From NCBI GenBank assembly GCA_017304475.1, contig JAFKKV010000021.1, positions 1 through 64,000 of the forward strand: 64,000 bases of DNA. Reading direction: 5' to 3'. Positions 53,318 through 61,498 of the stretch are shown in pieces (position 1 is the first letter of the stretch; each line of letters starts with the position of its first letter). Position numbers and translations under genes: made by a program. A model generated the notes under the pieces. That model searched no databases and was not told where the DNA came from. It saw only the letters and a program-made list of their open reading frames with translations. The DNA comes from Hyphomicrobiales bacterium (GTDB lineage: Bacteria; Pseudomonadota; Alphaproteobacteria; Rhizobiales; Phreatobacteraceae).

Positions 53318-54172
53318 ATGGCAAGCGCGATCGCAAGTGAGCCGGTGACGCGGGCGACGGCAGTTCAGACGCCCGGCCCGGTCAGCGCGCTTTCAGTGCA
53401 GAATGTCAGCATGGTGTTCAACCGCGGCGCCGCGGCGGTCCATGCCCTCGATCAGGTGTCGATGGAGGTGCGCGACGGCGAGTTCGTCGCCATTGTCGGT
53501 CCTTCCGGCTGCGGCAAGTCGACCCTGATCAAGCTCGTCTCGGGCCTGCGCCCGCCGAGTGCCGGGCGGCTCGCGGTCCATGGCCGGCAGGTGATGAAGC
53601 CACGCGGCGACGTCGGCATCGTGTTTCAGAGCCCGGTCCTGCTGCCGTGGCGAAGCATTCTCGACAATGTCATGCTGCCGATCGACGTGTTGAAGCAGGA
53701 TCAGGCCGCCGGCCGCGAGCGAGCCCACGAACTGCTCAAGCTGGTCGGCCTCGGTGGTTTCGAGAAGGCCTATCCCAACGAATTGTCGGGCGGCATGCAG
53801 CAGCGAGCCGCGATCGCGCGGGCGCTCGTCTACGACGCGCCGCTGCTTCTGATGGACGAGCCTTTCGGCGCGCTCGATGCGCTGACCCGTGAGCAGATGA
53901 ATTCCGAGCTGCAGCGGATCTGGAGCGCCAGCGGCAAGACGGTGATCTTCATCACCCATTCGATCCCGGAGGCGGTTTTCCTGGCCGACCGGATCGTCGT
54001 CATGTCGCCGCGACCGGGCCGGGTCCTGAAGATCATCGACAATCCCATCCCGCGCATGCGCACGCTGGACGACATGCTGCGTCCCGAATTCGGTGCGCTG
54101 GTGCGAGAAATTCGCGGGCTGTTGGGAAGCTATGTTGCCGGGGAAAGCAATGGATCAAGTTCTGACTGGTGA
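53318..54172 (+). CDS. ABC ATPase, SsuB/TauB type
   Basis: This 284-residue ATPase has Walker A IVGPSGCGKST, Q-loop VFQSPVLLPWRSILDN, signature ELSGGMQQRAAIARAL, Walker B LLLMDEPFGALD and switch ITHSIPEA, the pattern of nitrate/sulfonate/taurine importers. It starts 66 bases after the binding protein gene; its stop overlaps the permease start by 23 bases. Confidence 0.94.
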   Translation: MASAIASEPVTRATAVQTPGPVSALSVQNVSMVFNRGAAAVHALDQVSMEVRDGEFVAIVGPSGCGKSTLIKLVSGLRPPSAGRLAVHGRQVMKPRGDVGIVFQSPVLLPWRSILDNVMLPIDVLKQDQAAGRERAHELLKLVGLGGFEKAYPNELSGGMQQRAAIARALVYDAPLLLMDEPFGALDALTREQMNSELQRIWSASGKTVIFITHSIPEAVFLADRIVVMSPRPGRVLKIIDNPIPRMRTLDDMLRPEFGALVREIRGLLGSYVAGESNGSSSDW

Positions 54173-54992
54173 CAAAGCCGCCGAGGCCGGCGTCGCGATG
54201 GCCGATGGCCAGCCCAATCGGCGTCTGTGGGCCCGTTTCGGCATGCCGCTCACGGTGTTCGTCGTGCTGATGGGCACCTGGGAGGCGCTGATCCGCCTGC
54301 TCGACGTGCCCGGCTTCCTGGTTCCGGCGCCCTCGGCCATCGTCCAGGCGCTCTGGTCCGGGCTTGCCACGGGCCTCTATTTCTCCCATGCCGCCGTCAC
54401 CATGTTCGAGGCCGTCGTCGGCTTCGGCATAGGCAGCCTGCTCGGCCTTGCGCTTGGCACCGTGATCGTCGTGTTCCCCACCATGGAACGCATCGTCTAC
54501 CCTTATGTGGTCGCCCTGCAGACCGTACCGAAGGTCGCTATCGCGCCGCTCATGGTGGTCTGGTTCGGCTTCGGCATCACCTCCAAGATCCTGGTGGTCG
54601 CGCTCGTGTCGCTGTTCCCGGTGCTGGTCAATGTCATGGCCGGCCTCAGGTCGATCGACCAGGACCGCCTCGATCTGCTCGGCGCGCTCGCCGCGTCGCG
54701 CTGGCAGGTGTTCCGCTATGTCCGCTTTCCGAATGCCCTGCCGTTCATTTTCGCCGGCCTCAACACGGCCATCGTGCTGGCGGTGATCGGCGCCATCGTC
54801 GCCGAATTCGTCGGCTCGAATTACGGCCTCGGCTTCCTCATCCTCCAGGCCAATTATCAGCTCGACATCGCGGGTGCCTTCTCGCTTTTCGTCGTGCTCT
54901 CGGTCATGGGCGTGGCACTGCACGGCTCGCTGAAATGGCTCGAGCGGCGCTGCGTATTCTGGATCAACATCGAGGCACGCAACGGCATCTGA
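54150..54992 (+). CDS. ABC permease, SsuC/TauC type
   Basis: This 280-residue protein has about six helices and the family pattern WEALIRLLDVPGFLVPAPSA, YPYVVALQTVPKVAIAPLMV and the EAA loop DLLGALAASRWQVFRYVRFP. It forms the homodimeric channel of the importer. ATG 54150 with GGGGAAAGC is used; the frame extends upstream to 54093. It completes the cluster's dedicated uptake system. Confidence 0.93.
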   Translation: MDQVLTGDKAAEAGVAMADGQPNRRLWARFGMPLTVFVVLMGTWEALIRLLDVPGFLVPAPSAIVQALWSGLATGLYFSHAAVTMFEAVVGFGIGSLLGLALGTVIVVFPTMERIVYPYVVALQTVPKVAIAPLMVVWFGFGITSKILVVALVSLFPVLVNVMAGLRSIDQDRLDLLGALAASRWQVFRYVRFPNALPFIFAGLNTAIVLAVIGAIVAEFVGSNYGLGFLILQANYQLDIAGAFSLFVVLSVMGVALHGSLKWLERRCVFWINIEARNGI

Positions 54993-55207
54993 CGGTATCC
55001 GGAACAGTCGGACCGCGCGGTTGCGGAGGCTCCGCCAGGCGATTGATTTTCAAGACGTTTTCGGGTCTGGCGGAATCGCACTCGAAAGGTGAGGGGCGTT
55101 GGCGGGCGCGCCCTGAGCCTGAGGTTGAACATCAAGCGCCGGACGGCCGCCGACCGGCCGGGCGCCTCGAGTGGTTCTGTGCATGGTCGCCGACGGGCTC
55201 TTGCAGA

Positions 55208-55252
55208 CGCCCCGCAATGAGAACATAAAGGGAACATTCTCATTGCGGGGCG
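55208..55252. promoter_or_regulatory. SOS (LexA-type) box inside a 16-bp-arm palindrome
   Basis: Perfect 16-bp inverted arms (55208-55223 and 55237-55252) surround a 13-base centre. Across the left arm and centre runs GAACATAAAGGGAAC (55221-55235), that is GTTC-N7-GTTC on the minus strand, the alphaproteobacterial LexA box. It ends 26 bases before the ATG of the next small gene, a suitable place for repression. Confidence 0.7.
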
Positions 55253-55261
55253 CGGAAATCC

Positions 55262-55531
55262 ATGGCGAAGCTGTGCGGGCAAGACGTTTCCACGGATGAG
55301 GACAAGCGGATCGAGGCGGAGGTCGATGCCGTGCTCGCGCAATTCGGCGGCGACGTGCATGCAGCGATCATGGCGCTCCTGCAGGAATTCGCCGTGCTCG
55401 TTCACGCGGCAAGCGCTCTCGAGGTTGGCATCTTCGACGGCGCCGCAGCCGCCGACGCTGATTCCGGCGAGCCGGAGGATCCGGACCCCCATAACGAGCC
55501 GCGCGGCGTTGCCCGGCGGCGCCTGCAGTAG
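55262..55531 (+). CDS. Small conserved protein of unknown function, likely SOS-controlled
   Basis: This 89-residue soluble protein starts MAKLCGQDVSTDEDKRIEAE and contains AVLAQFGGDVHAAIMALLQE, a pattern I associate with short uncharacterised proteins of rhizobia (motif DEDxRIEAEV...AxIxALL). It has no membrane segment. The acidic Asp/Glu/Ala tail ends in an Arg-rich stretch. The SOS box and large palindrome lie directly upstream, so it is probably damage-induced. No function is claimed. Confidence 0.7.
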   Translation: MAKLCGQDVSTDEDKRIEAEVDAVLAQFGGDVHAAIMALLQEFAVLVHAASALEVGIFDGAAAADADSGEPEDPDPHNEPRGVARRRLQ

Positions 55532-55755
55532 ATGTGCTGGCCGATGTCGTTCGATGGCGTATCGTTTCGCGCAAGACGGCGGTTCGCAGCGACCAGCCGT
55601 ACGGCGGGCGACCTGTCGGCGCCGCGACCGACATGGCCCCATAGGATGACCGCGGGCGGTTGCCGAACGCACGCGGCTCGCCCGATGGCCGTCCTCCACG
55701 CTGAGCTGCCGGCACAGGCTTGACCTCCGGGGCCGAATGCCGGTGACTGTCGTCG

Positions 55756-56550
55756 ATGGACCTGCATCTGAAACGAGGAGGCGGCCGGCCCCATACCGGC
55801 TATGTCGACGTCCTGCGCCATGTGATCGGCGCGGAGCGTGACCGTCGCGCCGACCTGCAGCTCGGCATGGCCTTGTGTTGTGTCGCAGGCGCGGTGAATG
55901 CCGGCGGCTTTCTGGCTGTCGCCCAATATACCTCGCACATGTCCGGCATCATTTCGGCGATGGCCGACAATCTGGCGCTCGGCGGGGTTGCCCTGGTGCT
56001 TGCCGGCCTGGGCTCGGTCCTGGCTTTCGTTGCGGGGGCAGCGACCTCGGCCATTCTGATCAATTGGGGCCGCCGCCATCACGGCCGCAGCCAATATGCG
56101 CTTCCGCTCCTGCTCGAAGCGCTGCTGCTGCTCTGCTTCGGCCTCGCCGGCGGGTTTCGCCAGAACCTGCCGGCCTTTGTCGTGGTCGCGGTGCCGCTGC
56201 TGTGCTTCATCATGGGGCTGCAGAACGCGATCATCACCAAGGTCTCGCAGGCCCGCATCCGCACCACCCACGTGACCGGCATCGTCACCGATATCGGCAT
56301 AGAACTCGGCAAGCTCATCTATTGGAACCGCAGCCGCGGCGAGGGGCTCGACATGGTGCGGGCGGATCGCGACAAGCTGCGCCTGCTGAGCGCGCTGCTT
56401 GCAGCGTTCTTCGCCGGCGGCGTGCTCGGCGCGCTCGGCTTCAAGCAGATCGGCTTCTTCGCGACAGTGCCGCTGGCGGCCCTGCTCCTGCTGCTCGCCG
56501 GCGTGCCGCTGGTCGACGATCTCGTGACGGCCTGGCGCCGGCGCGGCTGA
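55756..56550 (+). CDS. YoaK family (DUF1275) membrane protein
   Basis: This 264-residue protein has about seven hydrophobic helices and the DUF1275 pattern: AGAVNAGGFLAVAQYTSHMSGI near residue 44, and LQNAIITKVSQARIRTTHVTGIVTDI, with TTHVTG in the second half. The family is widespread, with an inner membrane location and unknown function. It begins MDLHLKRGGGRP. It stands alone between the SOS-linked small gene and dmeR. Confidence 0.88.
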   Translation: MDLHLKRGGGRPHTGYVDVLRHVIGAERDRRADLQLGMALCCVAGAVNAGGFLAVAQYTSHMSGIISAMADNLALGGVALVLAGLGSVLAFVAGAATSAILINWGRRHHGRSQYALPLLLEALLLLCFGLAGGFRQNLPAFVVVAVPLLCFIMGLQNAIITKVSQARIRTTHVTGIVTDIGIELGKLIYWNRSRGEGLDMVRADRDKLRLLSALLAAFFAGGVLGALGFKQIGFFATVPLAALLLLLAGVPLVDDLVTAWRRRG

Positions 56551-56635
56551 GCCCGCGGACGGCCGGATCAGCCACGAACCGTCCTGCTGAAACCGGTGCG
56601 CGGATGCCGCCTGGACAAGCAGGGAGCAATTGGTC

Positions 56636-56658
56636 AATATAGGGTACCCCACTATATT
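56636..56658. promoter_or_regulatory. Putative DmeR operator (AATATAG-N9-CTATATT)
   Basis: A perfect 7-bp inverted repeat surrounds GGTACCCCA, i.e. AT-rich arms around a C-tract, the style of RcnR/DmeR operators. It ends 17 bases before the dmeR ATG and would control the dmeRF operon. Confidence 0.7.
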
Positions 56659-56675
56659 ATAGACGAGCGCGACCG

Positions 56676-56957
56676 ATGGGCCATACGACCAAGGACAAGG
56701 ACAAGCTGCTCGCCCGTGTCAGGCGGATCCGCGGCCAGGTCGAAGCCGTGGAACGGGCGCTCGAGGCGGAAAGCGGCTGCGCCGAGGTGCTGCAACTGGT
56801 CGCTTCCATCCGTGGCGCGGTGAACGGCCTGACCGCCGAGCTGATCGAGGATCACATCCGTTTTCATGTGGTCGATCCGGCACGCGAGCCGGACGCTGAA
56901 AAGGCCCAGGGCGCCGAGGAGCTGATCGGCGTGGTGCGCACCTATTTCCGCCAGTGA
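56676..56957 (+). CDS. dmeR: DmeR-type Ni/Co-sensing repressor (RcnR/CsoR family)
   Basis: This 93-residue all-helical CsoR-fold protein keeps the four RcnR metal ligands at the same numbers: His3, Cys35, His60 and His64 (MGHTT; SGCAEV; EDHIRFH). This indicates nickel/cobalt sensing rather than copper (CsoR) or formaldehyde (FrmR). Metal binding releases the protein from its operator. The AT/C-tract palindrome lies just upstream and the DmeF efflux gene 29 bases downstream. Confidence 0.92.
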   Translation: MGHTTKDKDKLLARVRRIRGQVEAVERALEAESGCAEVLQLVASIRGAVNGLTAELIEDHIRFHVVDPAREPDAEKAQGAEELIGVVRTYFRQ

Positions 56958-56986
56958 CGGATCCGGACGATTGAAGGACCAGAACC

Positions 56987-57925
56987 ATGAACGACACGCC
57001 AATCCTGTCCGCCGGCCACGACCATGTCTTTCTCGGCCGGGACCATGACCGCAACGAGCGGCGCACCTGGGCGGTCATCATCCTCACCGCCGTCATGATG
57101 GTGGCGGAGATCGTCGCCGGCACGGTCTATGGCTCGATGGCCTTGGTCGCCGACGGCTGGCACATGTCGACCCACGCCGCCGCCATGCTGATCAGCGTGT
57201 CGGCCTATGTCTATGCCCGCCGGCACGCGCGCAATCCGCGCTTCACTTTCGGCACCGGCAAGCTCGGCGATCTCGCAGCCTTTGCCAGCGCCATCGTTCT
57301 GGCCCTGATCGCCCTGCTGATCGGCTGGGAAAGCCTCGTCCGTCTCGCCAATCCCGTGCCGATCAGCTTCGGCCAGGCGATCGGCGTGGCGGTCATCGGA
57401 CTGGTCGTGAACCTGGTCAGCGCCTGGTTGCTGCAGGGCGATCACCATCACGGCCACCCTCACGACGAGGGCCACGCCCATCACCATGATCACCATCACG
57501 GCGGCCAGGACAACAATCTGCGGGCCGCCTATCTGCACGTGCTCGCCGATGCCATGACCTCGGTGCTGGCCATCGCGGCGCTGGTGGCCGGCAGCATCTA
57601 TGGCTGGCTCTGGCTCGACCCGCTGACCGGCCTGGTCGGGGCTTTGGTCATCGCGCGCTGGTCTCTCGGCCTGATCCGTGATTCAGGCGGCGTGCTGGTC
57701 GATCTCATCCCGGCGGGCGAAGATCTGCCCGACGAAATCCGCCGGGCGATCGGACGCGACGGCGAGCGGATTTCGGACCTGCATGTCTGGCAGGTCGGGC
57801 CGGGGCATCATGCCGCGATCGTCTCTCTGGTGGCGGCCAGGCCCGAAGCGCCTTCGGCCTATCGGGCGAGGCTCGCGCATCTGACCGAACTCTCCCATGT
57901 CACCATCGAGGTCGAGCCGGCCTGA
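56987..57925 (+). CDS. dmeF: DmeF cobalt/nickel efflux transporter (CDF family)
   Basis: This 312-residue protein has six helices and the DmeF N-terminal pattern HDHVFLGRDHDRNERRTW. The TM2 site is ADGWHMSTHAAAM and TM5 is HVLADAMTSV (His/Asp metal site), and a His-rich loop (about 146-167, more than ten His) lies between TM4 and TM5. The C-terminal cytoplasmic domain is ISDLHVWQVGPGHHAAIVSL. It exports Co2+/Ni2+ by proton antiport. It is co-transcribed with dmeR. Confidence 0.94.
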   Translation: MNDTPILSAGHDHVFLGRDHDRNERRTWAVIILTAVMMVAEIVAGTVYGSMALVADGWHMSTHAAAMLISVSAYVYARRHARNPRFTFGTGKLGDLAAFASAIVLALIALLIGWESLVRLANPVPISFGQAIGVAVIGLVVNLVSAWLLQGDHHHGHPHDEGHAHHHDHHHGGQDNNLRAAYLHVLADAMTSVLAIAALVAGSIYGWLWLDPLTGLVGALVIARWSLGLIRDSGGVLVDLIPAGEDLPDEIRRAIGRDGERISDLHVWQVGPGHHAAIVSLVAARPEAPSAYRARLAHLTELSHVTIEVEPA

Positions 57926-57941
57926 CTTCGGCCGGCGCGCG

Positions 57942-58682
57942 TCAGAACGGCTCCTTGAACGGCCGGAGGTCGATCTCCTGGCTCCAGGCCGAACGGTGTT
58001 GCCGGTGGATCTGCCAATAAGCCTCGGCGATCGGCTCGACCCCGAGCAGGCCATCCTCGCCGCGGGCGCTGACCGCTTCCGGCGCCGCCTTGCGCAGCCT
58101 GTCGCCATCGATGCCGCCGTCGATGATGACATGCGCGACATGGATGCCGAGCGGGCCATATTCGCGCGCCATGCTCTGCGCCACCATGCGCAGGCCGGCT
58201 TTGGCGGCGGCGAACTGGGCATAGCCGGGCTTGCCGCGCAGGCTGGCGGAGGCACCTGTGAACAGCACGGTGCCCCGGCCGAGCGGCACCAGCCGACGGG
58301 CCGCCTCGCGGCCGGCCAGGAAGCCGGCGAAACAGGCGACACGCCAGAAATCCTCGAACTGCTGGGCCTCGACCTCGCGGAAATCGATCCGCCTGTTATT
58401 GGCGGCATTGAAGACCACGACATCGGCCGGCGCGCGGCCGGGGCCAGGCGCCATGGCACGGTCGAACAGGCGGATGACCTGACCCTCCTGCGTGGCGTCC
58501 GCGACGATGGCCTCGGCACTGCCGCCCGCTTGCGTGATGCTCTGTGCGACCTGGTCGATTTTCGCCTGCGTCCGGCCGGCGATGACAATGTGGTAACCTT
58601 CGCGGGCAAAGCGCCGGCAGACCGCCGCTCCCACGCCCCGTTCGGCGCCGACGCCGATCACGACTGCTGTTGGCTTATCCAA
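57942..58682 (-). CDS. Short-chain dehydrogenase/reductase with Tyr-to-Phe change
   Basis: This 246-residue protein has the nucleotide loop GVGAERGVGAAVCRRFA and the VVFNAANN motif. The YxxxK active site reads FAAAK (QFAAAKAGLRMVAQ), so the catalytic Tyr is replaced by Phe. Some SDR branches have this form. TTG at 58682 is used as start, with GGGAGGACA directly upstream. It overlaps the HxlR gene by 8 bases and is co-directional with it, so it belongs to the same operon. Confidence 0.85.
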   Translation of the reverse strand: MDKPTAVVIGVGAERGVGAAVCRRFAREGYHIVIAGRTQAKIDQVAQSITQAGGSAEAIVADATQEGQVIRLFDRAMAPGPGRAPADVVVFNAANNRRIDFREVEAQQFEDFWRVACFAGFLAGREAARRLVPLGRGTVLFTGASASLRGKPGYAQFAAAKAGLRMVAQSMAREYGPLGIHVAHVIIDGGIDGDRLRKAAPEAVSARGEDGLLGVEPIAEAYWQIHRQHRSAWSQEIDLRPFKEPF

Positions 58683-59196
58683 GGCTGTCCTCCCGTTGCA
58701 ATGGTCCGCGCTGGCGTCTGGCGAAAGCCATGCGTCTGCGCACGGCATCGTCGGCCGCCGGACCGGCGGCGAAAACATAACCGGTTTCGTCGAGCCGGCG
58801 GCCGGTCGTGGCGTCGACCATGACCGGCTCCGCCACCGCGCCGGTGACCGCATCCACCACCTGGCTCGCAATGCCCTCATGGGCGAGGTGCCGGTTGCCC
58901 CAGCTCGCCATGGCGACCATCACCGGCCAGAAATCGCGGCCACGCGCGGTCAGGACATAATCGTCGCGTGGTGGGCGCGCGCTATAGCGCCGCCGCTCCA
59001 GAAGCCCGGCCTCGACCAGGCCGTTCAGCCGGCGGGTCAGCATGTTCGGCGCGATTTCCAGGCTACGCTGGAACTGGTCGAAGCGGGTCAGGCCATGAAA
59101 GGCATCGCGCAGGATCATCATGCTCCACCACTCGCCGACCCGTTCCAGGCTGCGGGCGATCGGGCAGAGCGATCCTTCGAGCGACCTTCGTTGCAT
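58675..59196 (-). CDS. HxlR-family transcriptional regulator
   Basis: This 173-residue protein has the HxlR winged helix: CPIARSLERVGEWWSMMILR, FDQFQRSLEIAPNMLTRRLN and GLLERRRYSARPPRDDYVLT. The C-terminal extension (about 100-173) is longer than in minimal HxlR proteins. It is divergent from a MaoC-type dehydratase; a tandem repeat in the 67-base gap is a likely binding site. Confidence 0.9.
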   Translation of the reverse strand: MQRRSLEGSLCPIARSLERVGEWWSMMILRDAFHGLTRFDQFQRSLEIAPNMLTRRLNGLVEAGLLERRRYSARPPRDDYVLTARGRDFWPVMVAMASWGNRHLAHEGIASQVVDAVTGAVAEPVMVDATTGRRLDETGYVFAAGPAADDAVRRRMAFARRQRGPLQREDSLG

Positions 59197-59210
59197 GGCC
59201 GGAGCCTAGA

Positions 59211-59239
59211 CAAGTGACTATCATCATGCAAGTAACTAT
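59211..59239. promoter_or_regulatory. Tandem repeat CAAGTGACTAT / CAAGTAACTAT, putative HxlR site
   Basis: Two 11-bp direct repeats differing at one base (59211-59221, 59229-59239) are spaced 18 bp start to start, in the gap between the divergent HxlR and MaoC genes. AGTnACT-type elements are common at HxlR-controlled promoters. Confidence 0.65.
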
Positions 59240-59263
59240 TGGATTCAGGCGCGGAGGTGGTCC

Positions 59264-59707
59264 ATGACGGCGCTCTATCTCGAAGACCTTCAGGTCGGCC
59301 AGACCTTCACCAGCGGCTCACTGACGGTCGACGAGGCGGCCATCAAGGCCTTTGCCGGTCAGTTCGATCCGCAGCCGTTCCATCTCGACGACGAGGCGGC
59401 CAAGGCCACCTTCTTCGGCGGGCTCGCGGCCAGCGGCTGGCACACGGCGGCGCTCACCATGCGCTTGCTCGTCGACGGCGGCGCGCCGATCGCCGGCGGC
59501 ATTATCGGCGGCGGCGGCGAGATCATCTGGCCCCGGCCGACAAGGCCCGGCGACGTCCTGACCGTGGTCAGCGAGGTGCTCGAGGTCTCGCCGTCGAGGT
59601 CGAAGCCGGATCGCGGTATGGTGACGATGCGCAACGAGACGCGCAATCAGCGCGGCGAGCCGGTACAGATCTTTACGGTGAAGATGGTGGTGCCGAAACG
59701 TCCGTGA
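59264..59707 (+). CDS. MaoC-like (R)-specific enoyl-CoA hydratase
   Basis: This 147-residue hot-dog protein has the hydratase motif with catalytic Asp and His in AGQFDPQPFHLDDEAAKATF, followed by GLAASGWHTAALTMRL. It hydrates enoyl-CoA thioesters or acts on related acyl groups. It is divergent from HxlR and may be its target along with the SDR gene. The SDR plus MaoC pair suggests fatty-acyl or polyketide-like chemistry. Confidence 0.88.
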   Translation: MTALYLEDLQVGQTFTSGSLTVDEAAIKAFAGQFDPQPFHLDDEAAKATFFGGLAASGWHTAALTMRLLVDGGAPIAGGIIGGGGEIIWPRPTRPGDVLTVVSEVLEVSPSRSKPDRGMVTMRNETRNQRGEPVQIFTVKMVVPKRP

Positions 59708-59809
59708 CGCCGGGCTGTCGTCCGGCGCCGGGACTGAAGCGGGCCGCCCGAACGGTGGTGGTGCGCGGGCGGGTGTCTTGCGGGACATGTGGCACCGCAT
59801 GCGGCGGGA

Positions 59810-61231
59810 TCAGTTGCGGGCCACGACCCGAGACGGCCCCGTGTTGAACAGGTAGTTCACGCCCAGTGTGACCGTGTGGACGTTCCGATTGGATTGAAAT
59901 CCGCCGGTATGTGGTTGGGCCGGGTCGGAGACGGTGAAAAAGCCGGTTCCCATGGCGATGTAATTGTACTCGACCTTTGCGCTCCAGTTCGGCGCGAAGG
60001 CATATTCCGCGCCGCCGCCGACAAACCAGCCGAGGCTTTTTGCCGACGACGCACGGGAGAGACCGGCGACCTCGTAGCGGTTGTCGAAGGACCCGGCGGC
60101 AAACCCGCCTTTGCCATAGAGGAGCGCGCGGTCGATGGCGAAGCCGAGCCTTGGACCCATGGTCGCGATCCTGGCCGCCTTGCTGCCGAAGACCCCCATC
60201 ACGGGATCCGTGGCCGAGCCGGCGAGATTGGCGAAGGCGAGGGAGCCTTCGATCCCGACGACGACTTGATCGAACTGCTGGTTCCAGCCGAACTGAGCGC
60301 CGATCAACCCACCTTGGGAGCGATGCGGGGACACCACCACACCGAATGAGGGGGAGAAGGTGGTGTCGCCGGTTCCATAACCGGCGTGCAGGCCGGCATA
60401 GAAGCCGGTCCAGAGGCCGGCCGGCGAGGTCGGCTGGCGCTCGGCGGATACGCGCGTGGCCGTTGGAAACAGGTAGTTGAGGCCGAAGGTGACAGTCTGG
60501 ATGTCCTGCCGGGAGCGATAGCCCGTGAGGCCGGGGCCAGCGGCGACGAGCCAGGCCCCGGTGCCGGTATTGACATAATTGTACTCGATCCGGGCAGTCC
60601 AGTTGGGTGTCAGGGCATATTCGAGGCCGGCACCGAGAAACCATCCGGCTCGCGCGCCGGACGCCGGCGCCACCGGATCGGGCAGGCCCGAGATCAGCGA
60701 GCGATAACCGACAAATGCGAGACCACCCTTGCCGTAGATCAACGCGCGGTCGATGGCGAAACCGAGTCGCGGCCCCATCGTTGCTATCGAGGTCACGCGT
60801 GTTCCAAGCCTGGCCGCGCCATCTTGATAGGGCGACGAGCCGGCGAGATCGGCCCAGGCCAGGGTGCCCTCGAGACCCAGGACGAACCGGTTGATCTGAT
60901 AGTTCCAGCCGAACTGGCCGCCGAAGAGGGCGCCCCGATAGCGGTGGCTCGCAAGCGCGACGTCGAGCGAGCGGTCAAATCTGTGGTCGCCCGAACCAAA
61001 CCCGGCATGGGCCCCCAGGTAGAAACCGGTCCAGTCGAAGGCCGGCAGGAGGGTCTCAGTGGGGACCGCGACCCGGCGCCCGCCAAGGTCCGCGGCCCGG
61101 GTGCCGGTGGCAAGCACCGCCAAGGCCACGCTCGCGAGGAGCGGTGCCCAGCATGCCCGCCGTTTCGATGCTGTCCATCCTCTGTGTGGAGCGGTCGGCC
61201 TGTCGTCGTTGCTGGATCGACCCACATGCAT
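59810..61231 (-). CDS. Outer membrane protein with two tandem Omp25/31-type beta-barrels
   Basis: This 473-residue protein has a signal peptide (WAPLLASVALAVLATGTRAA) and two homologous halves. Each begins with WTGFY-G-HAG (DWTGFYLGAHAGFGSGDHRF; LWTGFYAGLHAGYGTGDTTF) and has GPRLGFAIDRALIYGKGG-like (second: ALLYGKGGFAAG), AGLEYALTPNWTARIEYNY versus GGAEYAFAPNWSAKVEYNY, and ends VTFGLNYLF / VTLGVNYLF. Omp25 family members normally carry one 8-strand barrel of about 200 residues. Start ATG 61231 has GGAG upstream; 61258 is an alternative. Confidence 0.9.
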   Translation of the reverse strand: MHVGRSSNDDRPTAPHRGWTASKRRACWAPLLASVALAVLATGTRAADLGGRRVAVPTETLLPAFDWTGFYLGAHAGFGSGDHRFDRSLDVALASHRYRGALFGGQFGWNYQINRFVLGLEGTLAWADLAGSSPYQDGAARLGTRVTSIATMGPRLGFAIDRALIYGKGGLAFVGYRSLISGLPDPVAPASGARAGWFLGAGLEYALTPNWTARIEYNYVNTGTGAWLVAAGPGLTGYRSRQDIQTVTFGLNYLFPTATRVSAERQPTSPAGLWTGFYAGLHAGYGTGDTTFSPSFGVVVSPHRSQGGLIGAQFGWNQQFDQVVVGIEGSLAFANLAGSATDPVMGVFGSKAARIATMGPRLGFAIDRALLYGKGGFAAGSFDNRYEVAGLSRASSAKSLGWFVGGGAEYAFAPNWSAKVEYNYIAMGTGFFTVSDPAQPHTGGFQSNRNVHTVTLGVNYLFNTGPSRVVARN

Positions 61232-61498
61232 TTCACATATCTCCGATATGGCCATCATCTGGCTTTGCGCCGATCAAGTCGTCGCATCGGGCCATCGGAT
61301 CGTCTTGGGCGGGACCGCCGGAAATTTTATGTGGAGCGCATAAGCCTGCATTTCGGCGATGCGTTGCCCAACCGCCACGGTGGTCGCGAGGTCGCCGTTT
61401 TTCGCGCCGCAGATCCCGTTCACCGAGTTCAGGCGTCGAACGGCCGGCGCCGGTTCCGACGCGCCGTCTCCGATCGGCTTCAGTGCCGCGGCCGCAGA

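Noticed and set aside
55532-55723. 63-codon frame between the SOS-linked gene and the DUF1275 gene
   Set aside because: No family pattern, weak start, Arg-rich; region left as non-coding.
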